Shown: positions 30,357 to 30,619 of the stretch, one piece after another
How the letters are laid out: every line of letters starts with the position of its first letter
How positions within the stretch are numbered: position 1 is the stretch's first letter
Assembly (NCBI GenBank): GCA_002309585.1
Contig: DBXN01000116.1
Span: 1-30,619, forward strand
DNA length: 30,619 nt
Source: Verrucomicrobia bacterium UBA1211
Lineage (GTDB): Bacteria; Verrucomicrobiota; Kiritimatiellia; RFP12; UBA1067
Reading direction: 5' to 3'
Made by a program: the position numbers and the translations under genes
Notes under the pieces: model-generated
The model's database searches: none
Told to the model about the DNA's origin: nothing
What the model saw: the letters and a program-made list of their open reading frames with translations, nothing else

Positions 30357-30619
30357 ATGGAAACTTTTCAAAAGCGGAACATGTGTCATATTGAGACGGG
30401 TGGGCGAAATGACCGTACCCGGCGGATGCTGATTCTGCTTCCGGATGGGAAGATCCACAAATTGAGTCTTCCGTTTCTCTCGATTTCATTCCGGGAAGCG
30501 CCCTTAACCGCCACCCTGCTCGCCGCGTTGACGCCCGCGGAACTGCCGTTCGACATCACGATCTGCGACGCGAGCGTCTCCCGTATCCCGCTCGATCACC
30601 CTTTCGATCTCGTCGCCAT
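30357..30619 (+). CDS. Probable B12-binding-domain radical SAM protein, N-terminal part (runs off window)
   Basis: The frame is open to the right edge (87 codons). After a polar start it reads MLILLPDGKIHKLSLPFLSIS, then PLTATLLAALTP, DITICDASVSRIPLDH and PFDLVA. This is the usual beginning of the cobalamin-binding half of B12-dependent radical SAM proteins (a first strand, a PLTLATLAALTP-type helix, then a D-x-x-V strand with ...DLVAI). The cysteine cluster lies outside. Start choice is uncertain: ATG 30357 has AAGGAAA at longer spacing, and ATG 30381 or 30426 are possible; 30426 begins just at the first strand. Confidence 0.6.
   Translation, partial: METFQKRNMCHIETGGRNDRTRRMLILLPDGKIHKLSLPFLSISFREAPLTATLLAALTPAELPFDITICDASVSRIPLDHPFDLVA

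Noticed and set aside
1..30619. CRISPR array, tRNA, rRNA, insertion sequence or prophage
   Set aside because: There is no regularly spaced direct repeat with unique spacers, no cloverleaf with tRNA consensus loops, and no transposase, integrase or phage protein among the frames.

Overview
The window is about 30.6 kb of GC-rich bacterial chromosome that looks like an anaerobic glycan degrader of the PVC superphylum, most likely Kiritimatiellota or a related Verrucomicrobiota/Lentisphaerota lineage. That placement is inferred from gene content: Tat-exported GH109-type proteins, a DUF4838 protein, an exported FAD oxidoreductase, a hybrid GntR/LacI-type regulator, an autotransporter-like beta-strand-repeat protein and many secreted glycosidases. 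No rRNA or other phylogenetic marker is present to confirm it.

Layout. Bases 1-5359 (+): the 3' end of an LsrF-type aldolase/thiolase, a GH109-type Gfo/Idh/MocA protein, GMP synthase guaA with a clear terminator, and a secreted DUF4838 protein. Bases 5362-6123 (-): an unrecognised secreted protein, followed by a divergent promoter region. Bases 6364-11291 (+): a 1133-aa exported protein with two FAD-type dinucleotide folds, a discoidin-like insert and HEAT-like repeats; a small gene remnant; and a membrane-anchored protein of unknown function. Everything from 11408 to 30021 reads on the minus strand. In transcription order, from high to low coordinates, it holds: a CPBP protease, MFS transporter and two small membrane proteins; a beta-propeller plus (alpha/alpha)6 glycosidase fusion; a large protein with a C-terminal SGNH esterase domain; the GntR/LacI-type regulator; the beta-strand-repeat protein; a GH109-GH20 hexosaminidase operon; a truncated Tat-leader gene; and a three-gene corrinoid methyltransfer operon (UroD-type methyltransferase, corrinoid protein, MtaA-type methyltransferase). 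The right edge opens a divergent gene that looks like a B12-binding radical SAM protein.

How the parts fit. GH109 and GH20 enzymes together would release terminal GalNAc/GlcNAc from mucin-like or other amino-sugar glycans. The fusion glycosidases and the SGNH esterase domain would trim and deacylate side chains. The corrinoid operon could strip methyl groups from a methylated (possibly glycan-derived) substrate and feed C1 metabolism; this last link is inference.

Most noteworthy non-coding signal: a GGATGG-type repeat occurs at four places on the minus strand, each close upstream of a minus-strand gene. One sits just upstream of an extended -10 TATAAT and one lies inside the spacer of a good sigma70-type promoter. 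Two copies are embedded in a shared 54-bp block in front of the regulator gene and its downstream neighbour. There is also a compact element that folds as a three-way junction, and two different palindromes whose arms are themselves built of short tandem repeats. I saw no CRISPR array, rRNA, tRNA, transposase or phage gene.
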